From: Oscillospiraceae bacterium
GTDB lineage: Bacteria > Bacillota > Clostridia > Oscillospirales > Oscillospiraceae
Direction: 5' to 3'
NCBI GenBank assembly: GCA_015067995.1
Contig: SVLJ01000001.1
Coordinates: 1-64,000 of the forward strand
Length of the DNA stretch: 64,000 nucleotides
Below, piece by piece: positions 56,499-64,000 of this stretch (positions are counted from its first letter, which is position 1; each line of letters begins with the position of its first letter). The notes under the pieces are model-generated. The model was not told the DNA's origin. It saw only the letters and a program-made list of their open reading frames with translations, and searched no databases. Both the position numbers and the translations under genes were made by a program.

Positions 56499-57191
56499 AT
56501 GATCCGAATGACAGACGTGGAAATGGAATATGGCAATGGCACGGAAGCGATCCGCGGCCTTTCGATGGATGTAGAAGATGGAGAATTTGTGTTTCTGGTA
56601 GGCCCCTCCGGCTCCGGAAAGTCGACCCTTACAAAACTGCTGACCGGCGAGGTTACGCCGTCTGCGGGACGGATTATGGTCAATGGCTTTGCTGTTAGCA
56701 GCATTACTGATCGTAAGCTGCCGCTGATGCGGAGGACGCTGGGTGTCATTTTTCAGGACTTCCGCCTGATTGAGAAGAAGACGGTCTATGACAATCTGGC
56801 TTTTGTAATGCGCGCTGTGGGTGCCAGTGGTAAGGATATCCGTCATCGGATTCCCTATGTGCTGAAGCTGGTGGGACTTGAGGATAAGGCGCGCAGTTTC
56901 CCCAATGAGTTGTCCGGTGGTGAGCAGCAGCGTGTGGCCATTGCGCGGGCGTTGGTAAACAACCCGGAAACCATCATTGCGGACGAGCCCACCGGCAATC
57001 TGGATCCGGAACGCTCCTGGGAACTGATGGAACTGCTGGTGCGCATTAATGAACTGGGAACTACAGTACTGGTGGTTACCCATGAAAAAGATCTGGTCAA
57101 CCAGTTCAGCAAGCGGGTTGTCACCATCGACCAGGGCCGCATCATCAGCGATCAGATTGGCGGCTATGTGGGAGGTAGTATCCATGCGTAA
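56499..57191 (+). CDS. ftsE: cell division ABC transporter ATPase FtsE
   Basis: The 230-residue ATPase has Walker A VGPSGSGKSTLTKLL, the signature LSGGEQQRVAIARALV, Walker B TIIADEPTGNLD and the H-loop. The text MEYGNGTEAIRGLSM matches FtsE proteins. With FtsX it forms a membrane complex that transmits a division signal to peptidoglycan hydrolases. The gene overlaps ftsX by 8 nt. Confidence 0.96.
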   Translation: MIRMTDVEMEYGNGTEAIRGLSMDVEDGEFVFLVGPSGSGKSTLTKLLTGEVTPSAGRIMVNGFAVSSITDRKLPLMRRTLGVIFQDFRLIEKKTVYDNLAFVMRAVGASGKDIRHRIPYVLKLVGLEDKARSFPNELSGGEQQRVAIARALVNNPETIIADEPTGNLDPERSWELMELLVRINELGTTVLVVTHEKDLVNQFSKRVVTIDQGRIISDQIGGYVGGSIHA

Positions 57192-58065
57192 TATTGGCTA
57201 TTACATCCGGGAAGGAATCCGGAATATGTTCAGCCATGGTTTTATGTCTTTTGCGGCTGTTGGCATTACGGTAGCATGCCTCGTCATTATGGGTACGTTT
57301 ACGCTGGTGGCGGTGAATTTGAACGAGAATCTGAAGGATCTGGAACGCGAAAATGAGATCATGGCTTTCGTGGATGACTCCTATACGGAAGACGAGGCCA
57401 GAGCCCTTCAGGAAACTCTTGAAAAAATCGACAATGTACGGTTGGTGAACTTCATTACTCGTGCAGAGGCTTTGAAAATCTTCCAGTCGGAGCATCCGGA
57501 TCAGGAATTGTATCAGGATCTGGATCCCCAGATTTTGCGGGATCGGTTCGCGATCCGTGTAGAGTCTTTGGAGGAACTCCGGGAGACCAAGGAAAAGATA
57601 AAGGCTGTCACCGGTATTGCGGATGTGAATGCCTATGAGAATATCTCTGACGGTTTCATCACTCTGCGCAATGTAGCGACGGTTCTGTGTGTGTCATTGA
57701 TCCTGATCCTGTTTGTTGTGTCTGTGTTCATCATTGCCAATACCATCAAGCTGACTACCTTTGACCGCCGCGAGGAAATTGCCATCATGCGTATGGTGGG
57801 TGCAAGGAACAGCTTTATCAGCTGGCCGTTTGTGTACGAGGGTTTCCTGCTGGGTATTTTCAGTGCAGTGGTTGCATTTTTGCTGCAATGGGCACTTTAT
57901 GAGGGTGTTACCCGCGGCGTGGCAGAGAGCCAGTCTCTGCAGTTGTTCCGGATTCTGGCATTTTCTGAATTCTGGAAGCCTGTGGCGGGCTCTTTCCTGG
58001 CTGCCGGCATGCTGATGGGTGTCGGAGGCAGTCTTTCTGCGATTCGGAAATTCCTGGATGTGTAA
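57184..58065 (+). CDS. ftsX: cell division protein FtsX
   Basis: ATG 57184 (MRNIGYYIREGIRNMF) lies inside the ftsE end. The 293-residue protein has a membrane helix at about 23-45, an extracellular domain of about 120 residues, and three C-terminal helices with the FtsX signature TFDRREEIAIMRMVGARNSFI. FtsX recruits and activates an extracellular coiled-coil hydrolase; the next gene encodes a matching one. Confidence 0.95.
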   Translation: MRNIGYYIREGIRNMFSHGFMSFAAVGITVACLVIMGTFTLVAVNLNENLKDLERENEIMAFVDDSYTEDEARALQETLEKIDNVRLVNFITRAEALKIFQSEHPDQELYQDLDPQILRDRFAIRVESLEELRETKEKIKAVTGIADVNAYENISDGFITLRNVATVLCVSLILILFVVSVFIIANTIKLTTFDRREEIAIMRMVGARNSFISWPFVYEGFLLGIFSAVVAFLLQWALYEGVTRGVAESQSLQLFRILAFSEFWKPVAGSFLAAGMLMGVGGSLSAIRKFLDV

Positions 58066-58106
58066 TGTGATTGTGCTTTACGAAGTTTGTTGTATAAGGA
58101 GATATC

Positions 58107-59357
58107 ATGCGTATAACTGACAGAAAGTACAGATGGCGCAAGCTTTCCTGCTCTGTGGCTGCTATGTTGCTGGTGGTCATGATGATCTTGCCGGAAATGG
58201 TGGTTCCTGCAGCTGGTGCCCGTATTTCTCAGGCAGATATTGACAAGCTGGAAAAGGAATCTGACAAGCTGGCGGATGAAAAAGCGGATCTGGAGCGGCA
58301 GCTTTCGCAGCTGGCGAAAGATAAGTCTAAAGCGCTTGAGAGGAAAAGACTTCTGGATCAGCGAATCGGAGTTGTTGTCAATGAGATTGCCAACACAGAA
58401 GAACTGATTGCCAATTATGAGCAGCTGATCGCACAGCGCCAGGAGGAATTGTCTGAGGCACAGGGACTGGAAGCGGAGCAGTATGCTTTGTTTTGTCGTC
58501 GTGTGCGAAATATGGAGGAGCGTGGTACCATCAGTTACTGGTCGGTGCTGTTTGACTCCAGCAGCTTCAGTGCGATGCTGTCGGCGCTGGATTCCATCTA
58601 TGAGATCATGTCCTCCGATCAGAAAGTGATTGATAATCTGAAAGCAACGCAGGCGGATATCTCCCAGCGAAAAGCAGAGCTGGAGACGAATAAAGCCGGT
58701 GCGGAACAGGCACGAAAGGATCTGGTCAGCAAAAAGGCGGATCTGACCAATCAGTATGCCGAGGCGGAAGCACTGGTGTATGAGATTCAGAACAATCAGG
58801 CAGAGTATAAGGAAGTTCTTGCTGAACTGGACGCGGAAGAAGAGCGAATCCGCAAGGAGATTGTGGAGATGTCCAAGAAGCTGGCGGAGCAGCAGGCGGC
58901 GGATGCAGCCAAGGCGGGCGGCTATATCTGGCCGACAGACAGCCGCTACATCACCTCTACCATTGGCGGGCGGGAATCTCCGGGCGGCATTGGTTCCACC
59001 AACCATAAGGGAACGGATATCGGCCGCGTGGGCTATACCTCGCCCATTTATGCATCCAAGGCCGGCACGGTTATCGTGTCCCAGTATTCCAGTTCCTACG
59101 GTCACTATGTGGTCATTGCTCATGGCAGCGGAAATACCACGCTGTATGCACATATGAGCAGCCGCAAAGTGAAGGTTGGTGACGTTGTGAAGCAGGGACA
59201 GACCATCGGCATCAGCGGTTCCACAGGAAACTCCACCGGACCGCACCTGCATTTTGAGATCATGGAAAACGGTGTGATCATCAATCCGCTGGATAAGAAC
59301 GGTGCGCATCCCAGAAAAGGGTATCTCACAGGATATACCTTGTCCAGTTCGGCCTGA
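58107..59357 (+). CDS. EnvC/PcsB-like coiled-coil M23 peptidoglycan hydrolase
   Basis: ATG 58107 follows AGGAGA. The 416-residue protein has an N-terminal signal or anchor (about 12-35), a long coiled coil (about 35-265, e.g. LEKESDKLADEKADLERQLS) and a C-terminal M23 peptidase domain with NHKGTDI, YAHMS and HLHFEI zinc-site residues. Placement directly behind ftsEX and the coiled coil indicate an FtsEX-controlled hydrolase for daughter cell separation. Confidence 0.92.
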   Translation: MRITDRKYRWRKLSCSVAAMLLVVMMILPEMVVPAAGARISQADIDKLEKESDKLADEKADLERQLSQLAKDKSKALERKRLLDQRIGVVVNEIANTEELIANYEQLIAQRQEELSEAQGLEAEQYALFCRRVRNMEERGTISYWSVLFDSSSFSAMLSALDSIYEIMSSDQKVIDNLKATQADISQRKAELETNKAGAEQARKDLVSKKADLTNQYAEAEALVYEIQNNQAEYKEVLAELDAEEERIRKEIVEMSKKLAEQQAADAAKAGGYIWPTDSRYITSTIGGRESPGGIGSTNHKGTDIGRVGYTSPIYASKAGTVIVSQYSSSYGHYVVIAHGSGNTTLYAHMSSRKVKVGDVVKQGQTIGISGSTGNSTGPHLHFEIMENGVIINPLDKNGAHPRKGYLTGYTLSSSA

Positions 59358-59368
59358 GATACATAAAT

Positions 59369-59405
59369 ATCCCCTCCTGTCCCATACCATGGAACAGGAG
59401 GGGAT
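59369..59405 (+). terminator. ftsEX operon terminator
   Basis: 12-bp perfect stem ATCCCCTCCTGT / ACAGGAGGGGAT with a 13-nt loop; no T-run. The right arm contains AGGAGG, which may double as the RBS region of the gene at 59412. Confidence 0.6.
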
Positions 59406-59411
59406 CATGCT

Positions 59412-60146
59412 ATGTATGGTTATATCGTGTGGACGAAAGAGTTGCGGCGTCCTGTCGTTACAGAATGGGAAATTCAGCAGCTGCGTTTTCGATGTGTTGC
59501 GATTCCGCTGCGGAAGGGGATCCCGCAGTTTATTCAGCGTCGGCTGGTGTCTCGCGCAGCTGGACTTCTGCATAAAGAGGGCGTTACCAGAGCGGTTTTT
59601 CCAAAGGCTTTTCCATGGCTGGATATCTTTGCGGAGTATCATGTTTTTCCGGCAGATCCCATGGTTCTGTGCCGTGCACTGGCAGCGGAGCTGGTCCAGA
59701 CGAGGCTGCATGCGCGGGGGCAAACAGGGAAAGGCGTATTGGTGGCTGTATGTACCCACCGCATCACGGAAGAGGTGCGTAGAACGGTTACGGAGCTCTG
59801 CATCCGAAATCGTTATGTGATACTGGCAGCTGCGGAAAGGGATGACGGGTTTTGCCGGAGACTGCGCAGGGAGTATGGGATTCCTCTGGTGCAGACAGAG
59901 AATCCGGAGCAGTTGGCAAAAGCAGCGGTGCTGGTACGTTTTTCTCCGGAGATGCAGTATACGAAAGGGCAGGATGTGATTGATTTGTTCCATGGCGGGA
60001 TACCGCTGAGAGAGACACTAATCCTTTCTTCAGAAGTGCAGCTTCCTGATGAGTGTGATCGCATGCAGCTGCTGGCTGCTTTGTATGGAGCGGGAGCCAT
60101 TCGCCTGAATCAGGTTCGGATTCTGCAGGAGCAGGAGCGGAAATGA
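59412..60146 (+). CDS. unrecognised 244-aa protein
   Basis: ATG 59412 has AGGAGGGG upstream, within the hairpin. The 244-residue protein is soluble and rich in Arg and Leu, without signal peptide, membrane helices or catalytic motifs that I recognise. It has alternating beta/alpha blocks (VLVAVCTHRITEEVRRTV; VILAAAERDDGF), suggesting a Rossmann-like fold. It lies between the ftsEX module and greA. It may be a lineage-specific division or sporulation protein; the function is unknown. Confidence 0.7.
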   Translation: MYGYIVWTKELRRPVVTEWEIQQLRFRCVAIPLRKGIPQFIQRRLVSRAAGLLHKEGVTRAVFPKAFPWLDIFAEYHVFPADPMVLCRALAAELVQTRLHARGQTGKGVLVAVCTHRITEEVRRTVTELCIRNRYVILAAAERDDGFCRRLRREYGIPLVQTENPEQLAKAAVLVRFSPEMQYTKGQDVIDLFHGGIPLRETLILSSEVQLPDECDRMQLLAALYGAGAIRLNQVRILQEQERK

Positions 60147-60202
60147 TCGCTTCTTCTACACGAAAAGCCTCAGAAAACTCGAAAAGGCCGTAAAAACGCG
60201 GC

Positions 60203-60231
60203 TTGACATTCCGGAGAGCAATCCCTATAAT
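60203..60231 (+). promoter_or_regulatory. consensus promoter of greA-lysS
   Basis: TTGACA (60203-60208), 17-nt spacer, TATAAT (60226-60231): full consensus, 86 bp upstream of greA. Confidence 0.9.
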
Positions 60232-60316
60232 ACTATAGCATGGTATAAAATAGTATAGGTATGTGCATCTCCGGATTTTCGGGTGCATAGCCGTGAATAT
60301 GAAAGGACGAACCGCA

Positions 60317-60790
60317 ATGGAAAAAGAATTCCGGATGAGCCAAGCACGCTTCGATGAACTGAGTCAGGAGCTGAACTATCTGAAAACAACCCGCAGTGAC
60401 GAAGTGGCTGAGCAGATCAAAATTGCCCGCGGCTTCGGCGATCTTTCCGAGAATAGCGAGTATGACGAAGCAAAGAACGAACAGGGTAAGCTGTACTCCA
60501 GAATCGCTGAGCTTGAGAATATCATCCAGCATACTGTGATCGTGGACGAAGCCAATGCGCCAACCAATGTGGTGACCATTGGTAGCATTGTGATTGTAGA
60601 AGACGTGGCCGGGAATGAACTGCCTGCTTATAAAATCGTGGGATCTCAGGAGGCTGATCCCATGAACAATGCAATTTCTGAGGAATCTCCCTTTGGTAAG
60701 GCTCTGTTGGGAGCGCAGGAAGGACAGAAGGTTACCGTGGAGGCCCCTCGCGGTACCATCGTGTATACCCTAAAAAGAATTGAGCGCTAA
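60317..60790 (+). CDS. greA: transcription elongation factor GreA
   Basis: The start ATG 60317 (MEKEFRMSQARFDELSQ) follows AAAGGA; the ORF track adds 18 codons. The 157-residue protein has the N-terminal coiled coil with the acidic tip (GFGDLSENSEYDEAKNEQ) and the C-terminal FKBP-like domain (ESPFGKALLGAQEGQKVTVEAP). It rescues backtracked RNA polymerase by stimulating transcript cleavage. lysS follows after 10 nt. Confidence 0.97.
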   Translation: MEKEFRMSQARFDELSQELNYLKTTRSDEVAEQIKIARGFGDLSENSEYDEAKNEQGKLYSRIAELENIIQHTVIVDEANAPTNVVTIGSIVIVEDVAGNELPAYKIVGSQEADPMNNAISEESPFGKALLGAQEGQKVTVEAPRGTIVYTLKRIER

Positions 60791-60800
60791 GGAGGCTGCC

Positions 60801-62300
60801 ATGTCTGAACAGAAGAATGCCAATCAGTCCCAGCAGGAACTGGGCGATCAGCTGAAGATTCGCCGGGAAAAGCTGGCCGCACTTCAGGCAGAAGGGAAGG
60901 ACCCCTTCCGACAGACCCGTTATCAGTGGAATGCTACCTCCCAGCAGATCAAGGATAATTATGATGAGTTGGAGGGCAAGTCCGTCAAGGTTGCCGGTCG
61001 GCTTATGAGCAAGCGCGGCATGGGCAAGGTCAGTTTCTGCGATCTGCAGGATCGCGATGGCCGCATCCAGCTCTTCGTCAAGATTGACGAGGTAGGCGAA
61101 GAGACCATGGCAGCCTTTAAGAAGTATGATATCGGTGATATCGTGGGCGTTGAGGGTGAGGTCTTCCGCACAAAGATGGGTGAGATATCTGTGCGCGCCA
61201 AAAGCATCGTACTGCTGAGCAAGTCTCTGTTGCCTCTGCCTGAGAAGTTCCACGGCCTGCAGGACAAGGAACTGCGTTTCCGTCAGCGCTATGTGGATCT
61301 GATGGTGAACCCCGATGTGAAGCGCAACTTTGTGATTCGCTCCCGCTTCATCAAGTATATGCGCAATTATCTGGACAACATGGGCTATATCGAAGTGGAG
61401 ACTCCGGTGCTGAATACCATTGCCGGCGGCGCTTCCGCCCGTCCGTTCATTACCCACCACAATACGCTGGACATTGATATGTTCATGCGCATTGCCACCG
61501 AGCTGCCTCTGAAGCGCCTGATCGTGGGCGGCATGGACCGTGTGTATGAGATTGGCCGCATTTTCCGCAATGAAGGCATGGATCCCAAGCATAACCCTGA
61601 GTTCACCACCGTGGAGCTGTATCAGGCCTATGCCGATTTCCATGACATGATGGATATCGCTGAGGGAATTATCTCTGGTGCAGCCAAGGAGATTCTGGGC
61701 ACCTATGAGATTGAGTGGATGGGTGAGAAGATCGACCTGACGCCCGGTTGGCGCCGTCTGACCATGGTGGATGCCGTCAAGGAATATGTGGGCATTGATT
61801 TCAGCGCCATCACCGATGACGCTGAAGCTGTGGCCGCTGCCAAGGCCATTGGCGTGGAACTGGCCGACGCCGCCGAGAAGACATGGGGCAACGCTCTGTA
61901 CGCCTGCTTTGACCAGCGGGTGGAGGAGAAGCTGATCCAGCCCACCTTCATCACCATGTATCCTGTGGAAGTCAGTCCCCTGACCAAGCGCAGCCCCGTT
62001 GATCCCCGCCTGACGGAGCGCTTTGAGCTCTTCGTCTGCCACAGCGAGCTGGCCAATGCCTACTCTGAGCTGAACGATCCCATCGATCAGCGTCAGCGCT
62101 TTGAGAAGCAGGTGGAGCAGCGTGAGCGCGGCGACGATGAGACGGAGATGATGGACGAGGACTTCCTCACTGCACTGGAGTACGGCATGGCGCCTACCGG
62201 CGGCATGGGTATGGGCATCGACCGCTGCGTCATGATGCTCACCGGTCAGGATACCATCCGCGAGGTCATTTTGTTCCCCACAATGAAACCTCTGGATTAA
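60801..62300 (+). CDS. lysS: lysyl-tRNA synthetase, class II
   Basis: ATG 60801 (MSEQKNANQSQQELG) follows AAGGAGG. The 499-residue enzyme has an N-terminal OB fold anticodon-binding domain (about 55-150) and the class II core: motif 1 near GYIEVETPVL, motif 2 RNEGMDPKHNPEFT, motif 3 GMGMGIDRCVMM. It charges tRNA-Lys. Co-transcription with greA is common in Bacillota. No T-box leader is seen; the greA promoter serves both. Confidence 0.98.
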   Translation: MSEQKNANQSQQELGDQLKIRREKLAALQAEGKDPFRQTRYQWNATSQQIKDNYDELEGKSVKVAGRLMSKRGMGKVSFCDLQDRDGRIQLFVKIDEVGEETMAAFKKYDIGDIVGVEGEVFRTKMGEISVRAKSIVLLSKSLLPLPEKFHGLQDKELRFRQRYVDLMVNPDVKRNFVIRSRFIKYMRNYLDNMGYIEVETPVLNTIAGGASARPFITHHNTLDIDMFMRIATELPLKRLIVGGMDRVYEIGRIFRNEGMDPKHNPEFTTVELYQAYADFHDMMDIAEGIISGAAKEILGTYEIEWMGEKIDLTPGWRRLTMVDAVKEYVGIDFSAITDDAEAVAAAKAIGVELADAAEKTWGNALYACFDQRVEEKLIQPTFITMYPVEVSPLTKRSPVDPRLTERFELFVCHSELANAYSELNDPIDQRQRFEKQVEQRERGDDETEMMDEDFLTALEYGMAPTGGMGMGIDRCVMMLTGQDTIREVILFPTMKPLD

Positions 62301-62309
62301 ACACGATCA

Positions 62310-62352
62310 AACGAGTCTGCATGTGCGCTCAGCGTATATGCAGACTCGTTTC
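62310..62352 (+). terminator. greA-lysS terminator
   Basis: Perfect 14-bp stem AAACGAGTCTGCAT / ATGCAGACTCGTTT with a 15-nt loop, then CTGTTAATG. Confidence 0.8.
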
Positions 62353-62432
62353 TGTTAATGAGACTGTAGAGTATTTGCATCTGCATGTTCTGACAGGTTT
62401 TATATTTTAATAAGTATATGCGTACTATTTTC

Positions 62433-62461
62433 TTGACAATCAGAAAAGATACCTTTATTAT
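62433..62461 (+). promoter_or_regulatory. promoter of the RNA methyltransferase-dprA region
   Basis: TTGACA (62433-62438), 17-nt spacer, TATTAT (62456-62461), about 120 bp upstream of GTG 62582. The leader shows no clear riboswitch. Confidence 0.7.
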
Positions 62462-62581
62462 ATAGGCGTTTAGACTGCAGAATTATGCACATTTGTTGCA
62501 AGAATGGCATCAGGATGCGGAAAATGTTATGTTGCGGTGCTGCCGACAACAGATCCATGGCGAAACAGGAGGCGATCAGCG

Positions 62582-63346
62582 GTGGAGAGAATTACAAGTC
62601 GGACAAATCCATTGTGTACCCATCTTCGCAAGCTGGGCGCTTCAGCTTCTTACCGGCACAGAGAAGGGCAGTTACTTTGTGACAGTCCCAAATTGGTTGC
62701 AGAGGCTGTTCGGTGGTGTCCTGAATCGATCAAAACTGTGGTTTGCACGCAGGGAATGGAAGTGCCTGCGCTTCCGAAGAGTGTCCGCGTGGTAGAGGTA
62801 CCTGGCGATGTGATGGAGAGCATTTCGCCGGCGAAGACACCTCAGGGCGTGCTGGCGGTATGCTCCATTCCGGATCGGCCTATGCCTGCCAAGCTGGATG
62901 GAAGTCATTATGTACTTCTGGATGGTGTGCAGGATCCTGGCAACGTGGGAACCATCCTGCGGACGGCAGATGCTTTCTGGGCAGACGGTTTGTTTCTGGT
63001 GAACGGCTGCGCGGATATCTGGAGTCCCAAAACTGTACGCGCGTCCATGGGAGCGGTATTCCGCTGCCCGGTATGGAATGCGGAGGCGGGGGATGTGATG
63101 GCGCTGTTCCGTGACAGTGGGATTCCTCTGTACGGAGCGGCGCTTCGGGATGACACTCTGGATGCAAGAGAAGTGGATTATACCCGTGCGGCAGTTGCCA
63201 TCGGCAGTGAGGGAAGCGGCCTTTCACGGCAGGTTCTTGAACTTTGTGACAGAACGATCCGAATCCCCATGCGGGATCGCTGCGAATCTCTGAATGCGGC
63301 TGCGGCGGCTACTGTGCTGCTGTGGGAAATGTCCAACAGCCGTTGA
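62582..63346 (+). CDS. SpoU/TrmH family RNA 2'-O-methyltransferase
   Basis: I start at GTG 62582 (VERITSRTNPL) with AGGAGG nine bases upstream; this matches the usual N-terminus of the family, unlike the ORF track's ATG 62504. The 254-residue protein has an N-terminal RNA-binding domain (SRTNPLCTHLRKLGAS) and the SPOUT knot: LLDGVQDPGNVGTILRTADAF, AIGSEGSGLS and the end RIPMRDRCESLNAAAAATVLLWEM. It methylates a ribose in rRNA or tRNA. dprA follows 19 nt later. Confidence 0.93.
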   Translation: MERITSRTNPLCTHLRKLGASASYRHREGQLLCDSPKLVAEAVRWCPESIKTVVCTQGMEVPALPKSVRVVEVPGDVMESISPAKTPQGVLAVCSIPDRPMPAKLDGSHYVLLDGVQDPGNVGTILRTADAFWADGLFLVNGCADIWSPKTVRASMGAVFRCPVWNAEAGDVMALFRDSGIPLYGAALRDDTLDAREVDYTRAAVAIGSEGSGLSRQVLELCDRTIRIPMRDRCESLNAAAAATVLLWEMSNSR

Positions 63347-63365
63347 ATACAAAAGGGGGAAGAGA

Positions 63366-64000
63366 ATGTCTGGCTTGAAATATTGGATCTGGCTGGCAGA
63401 ACTGCCGGGCCTGCGCAGTCAGACACGCTTGTCGCTTTTGGAGTATTTTGGAGACCCGGAGAATATTTATTGTGCAGATGCCGGAGAAATTTTTCTGGTA
63501 GAGAATATGACCCGGGAACAGGCTGCGGTGCTGGAGAACAAATCTCTGTCCAATGCGGAAAGAATTCTGGGCGAATGCCGCAGGCTGCGGCTGCGGATTC
63601 TGACACTGCAGGATGCGGATTATCCGGATCGTCTGAGGAATATTTACGATCCGCCCTGCGTGTTGTATGTAAAGGGGCACATGCCTGCGTTTGATGAAGA
63701 GGTAGCCGTGGCGGTGGTAGGGACCAGAGACGCTACGCCATATGGTGTCCAGTGTGCGGATAAGATCGCCGGACAGCTGGCTGCAGGCGGCGCGGTAGTG
63801 GTTTCCGGTCTTGCTCGCGGTATTGACACCATGGCGATTCGTGCGGCTCTGCGCTCCGGCGGTGTGACTGTGGGCGTTCTTGGCGGCGGTGTTGATGTGA
63901 TCTATCCGCCGGAGAACCGTTATCTTTACGAGGATGTCGCAGCTTCCGGTGCGTTGATCAGCGAGTATCCGCCAGGCACGGAAGCCAAAGGAAAACACTT
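63366..64000 (+). CDS. dprA: DNA-processing protein DprA (truncated by window end)
   Basis: ATG 63366 (MSGLKYWIWLAELPGLR) follows AAGGGGGAAGAG. The visible 211 codons run off the window without a stop, so the gene is not in the ORF track. The frame shows an N-terminal helical region and the start of the Rossmann core with VVGTRDATPYG, SGLARGIDTMAIRAAL and GVLGGGVDVIYPPEN, hallmarks of DprA/Smf. It loads RecA on incoming single-stranded DNA during natural transformation. It is probably co-transcribed with the upstream methyltransferase gene. Confidence 0.95.
   Translation, partial: MSGLKYWIWLAELPGLRSQTRLSLLEYFGDPENIYCADAGEIFLVENMTREQAAVLENKSLSNAERILGECRRLRLRILTLQDADYPDRLRNIYDPPCVLYVKGHMPAFDEEVAVAVVGTRDATPYGVQCADKIAGQLAAGGAVVVSGLARGIDTMAIRAALRSGGVTVGVLGGGVDVIYPPENRYLYEDVAASGALISEYPPGTEAKGKH

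Noticed and set aside
62353-62581. Possible riboswitch or T-box upstream of the RNA methyltransferase gene
   Set aside because: Only a standard promoter is recognisable; no T-box core or other known riboswitch motif is seen.

Overview
The window reads as a chromosomal segment of a strictly anaerobic, low-to-mid GC member of the Bacillota, class Clostridia, most likely near the Oscillospiraceae. This is inferred from the ribosomal, RpoB/RpoC and EF-Tu proteins, Rex, an anaerobic RNR activase, a split biotin-dependent decarboxylase of the sodium-pump type, and a Clostridia-type integrative-element remnant. No species can be named from the sequence alone. Promoters are strikingly uniform: almost every one found has a 17-nt spacer between a TTGACA-like and a TATAAT-like box.

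Layout. 1-171: 5S rRNA and terminator (end of an rRNA operon). 177-2908: a PadR-controlled three-gene membrane-protein operon with a perfect palindrome over its promoter, then an XRE regulator. 3006-5839 (minus): a decarboxylase module (OadA-like carboxyltransferase, separate biotin carrier, OadG-like protein with four tandem repeats). 5933-10451: sfsA, a radical SAM protein, nrdG, an unlisted 47-aa Cys-rich membrane peptide, an SLH-domain protein and rex. 10586-15844: tRNA-Arg(CCG), a DMT transporter, TspO, a thioredoxin reductase-like flavoprotein, an MFS exporter and an SDR. 15852-24705: a peptide-type SBP, pgeF, secA, a beta-CASP metallo-hydrolase and rlmD.

About 24400-31115 is AT-richer and interrupts the 3' end of rlmD. 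It carries a DUF6061-like protein, a Ktr/Trk potassium uptake pair, an anchored LysR-effector-like protein, a KdpD-like kinase that lacks the classical KdpD N-terminal domain, a KdpE-like regulator, a chain of hairpins, a truncated start of an Arc-like gene, and the last part of a large serine recombinase. I interpret it as an internally deleted integrative element whose cargo is a potassium-homeostasis island. The displaced native end of rlmD appears to lie at 31112-31177, overlapping the next host gene (an MFS protein) by ATGA.

31174-38921: MFS, acyltransferase, YitT/YczE-like protein, acyl-ACP thioesterase (minus), a small DUF3006-like protein, a MoxR-DUF58-DUF4129 operon and a small membrane protein. 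38978-51961: transcription/translation core: rpoB, rpoC, an L7Ae-like protein, rpsL, rpsG, fusA, tuf. 51971-64000: an ECF sigma factor paired with a membrane M23 peptidase, a DUF4830 protein, an RsuA-type pseudouridine synthase, a CdaR/PucR regulator, ftsE-ftsX-envC-like division hydrolase module, an unrecognised 244-aa protein, greA-lysS, a SpoU/TrmH-type RNA methyltransferase, and dprA running off the window end.

The most interesting features are the reduced integrative element in rlmD with its potassium cargo, the anchored LysR-effector-like protein inside that cargo, the structured intergenic region beside the recombinase remnant, the sigma factor/M23 pair with an ECF-like promoter, and the four-fold repeat in the decarboxylase gamma-like subunit.
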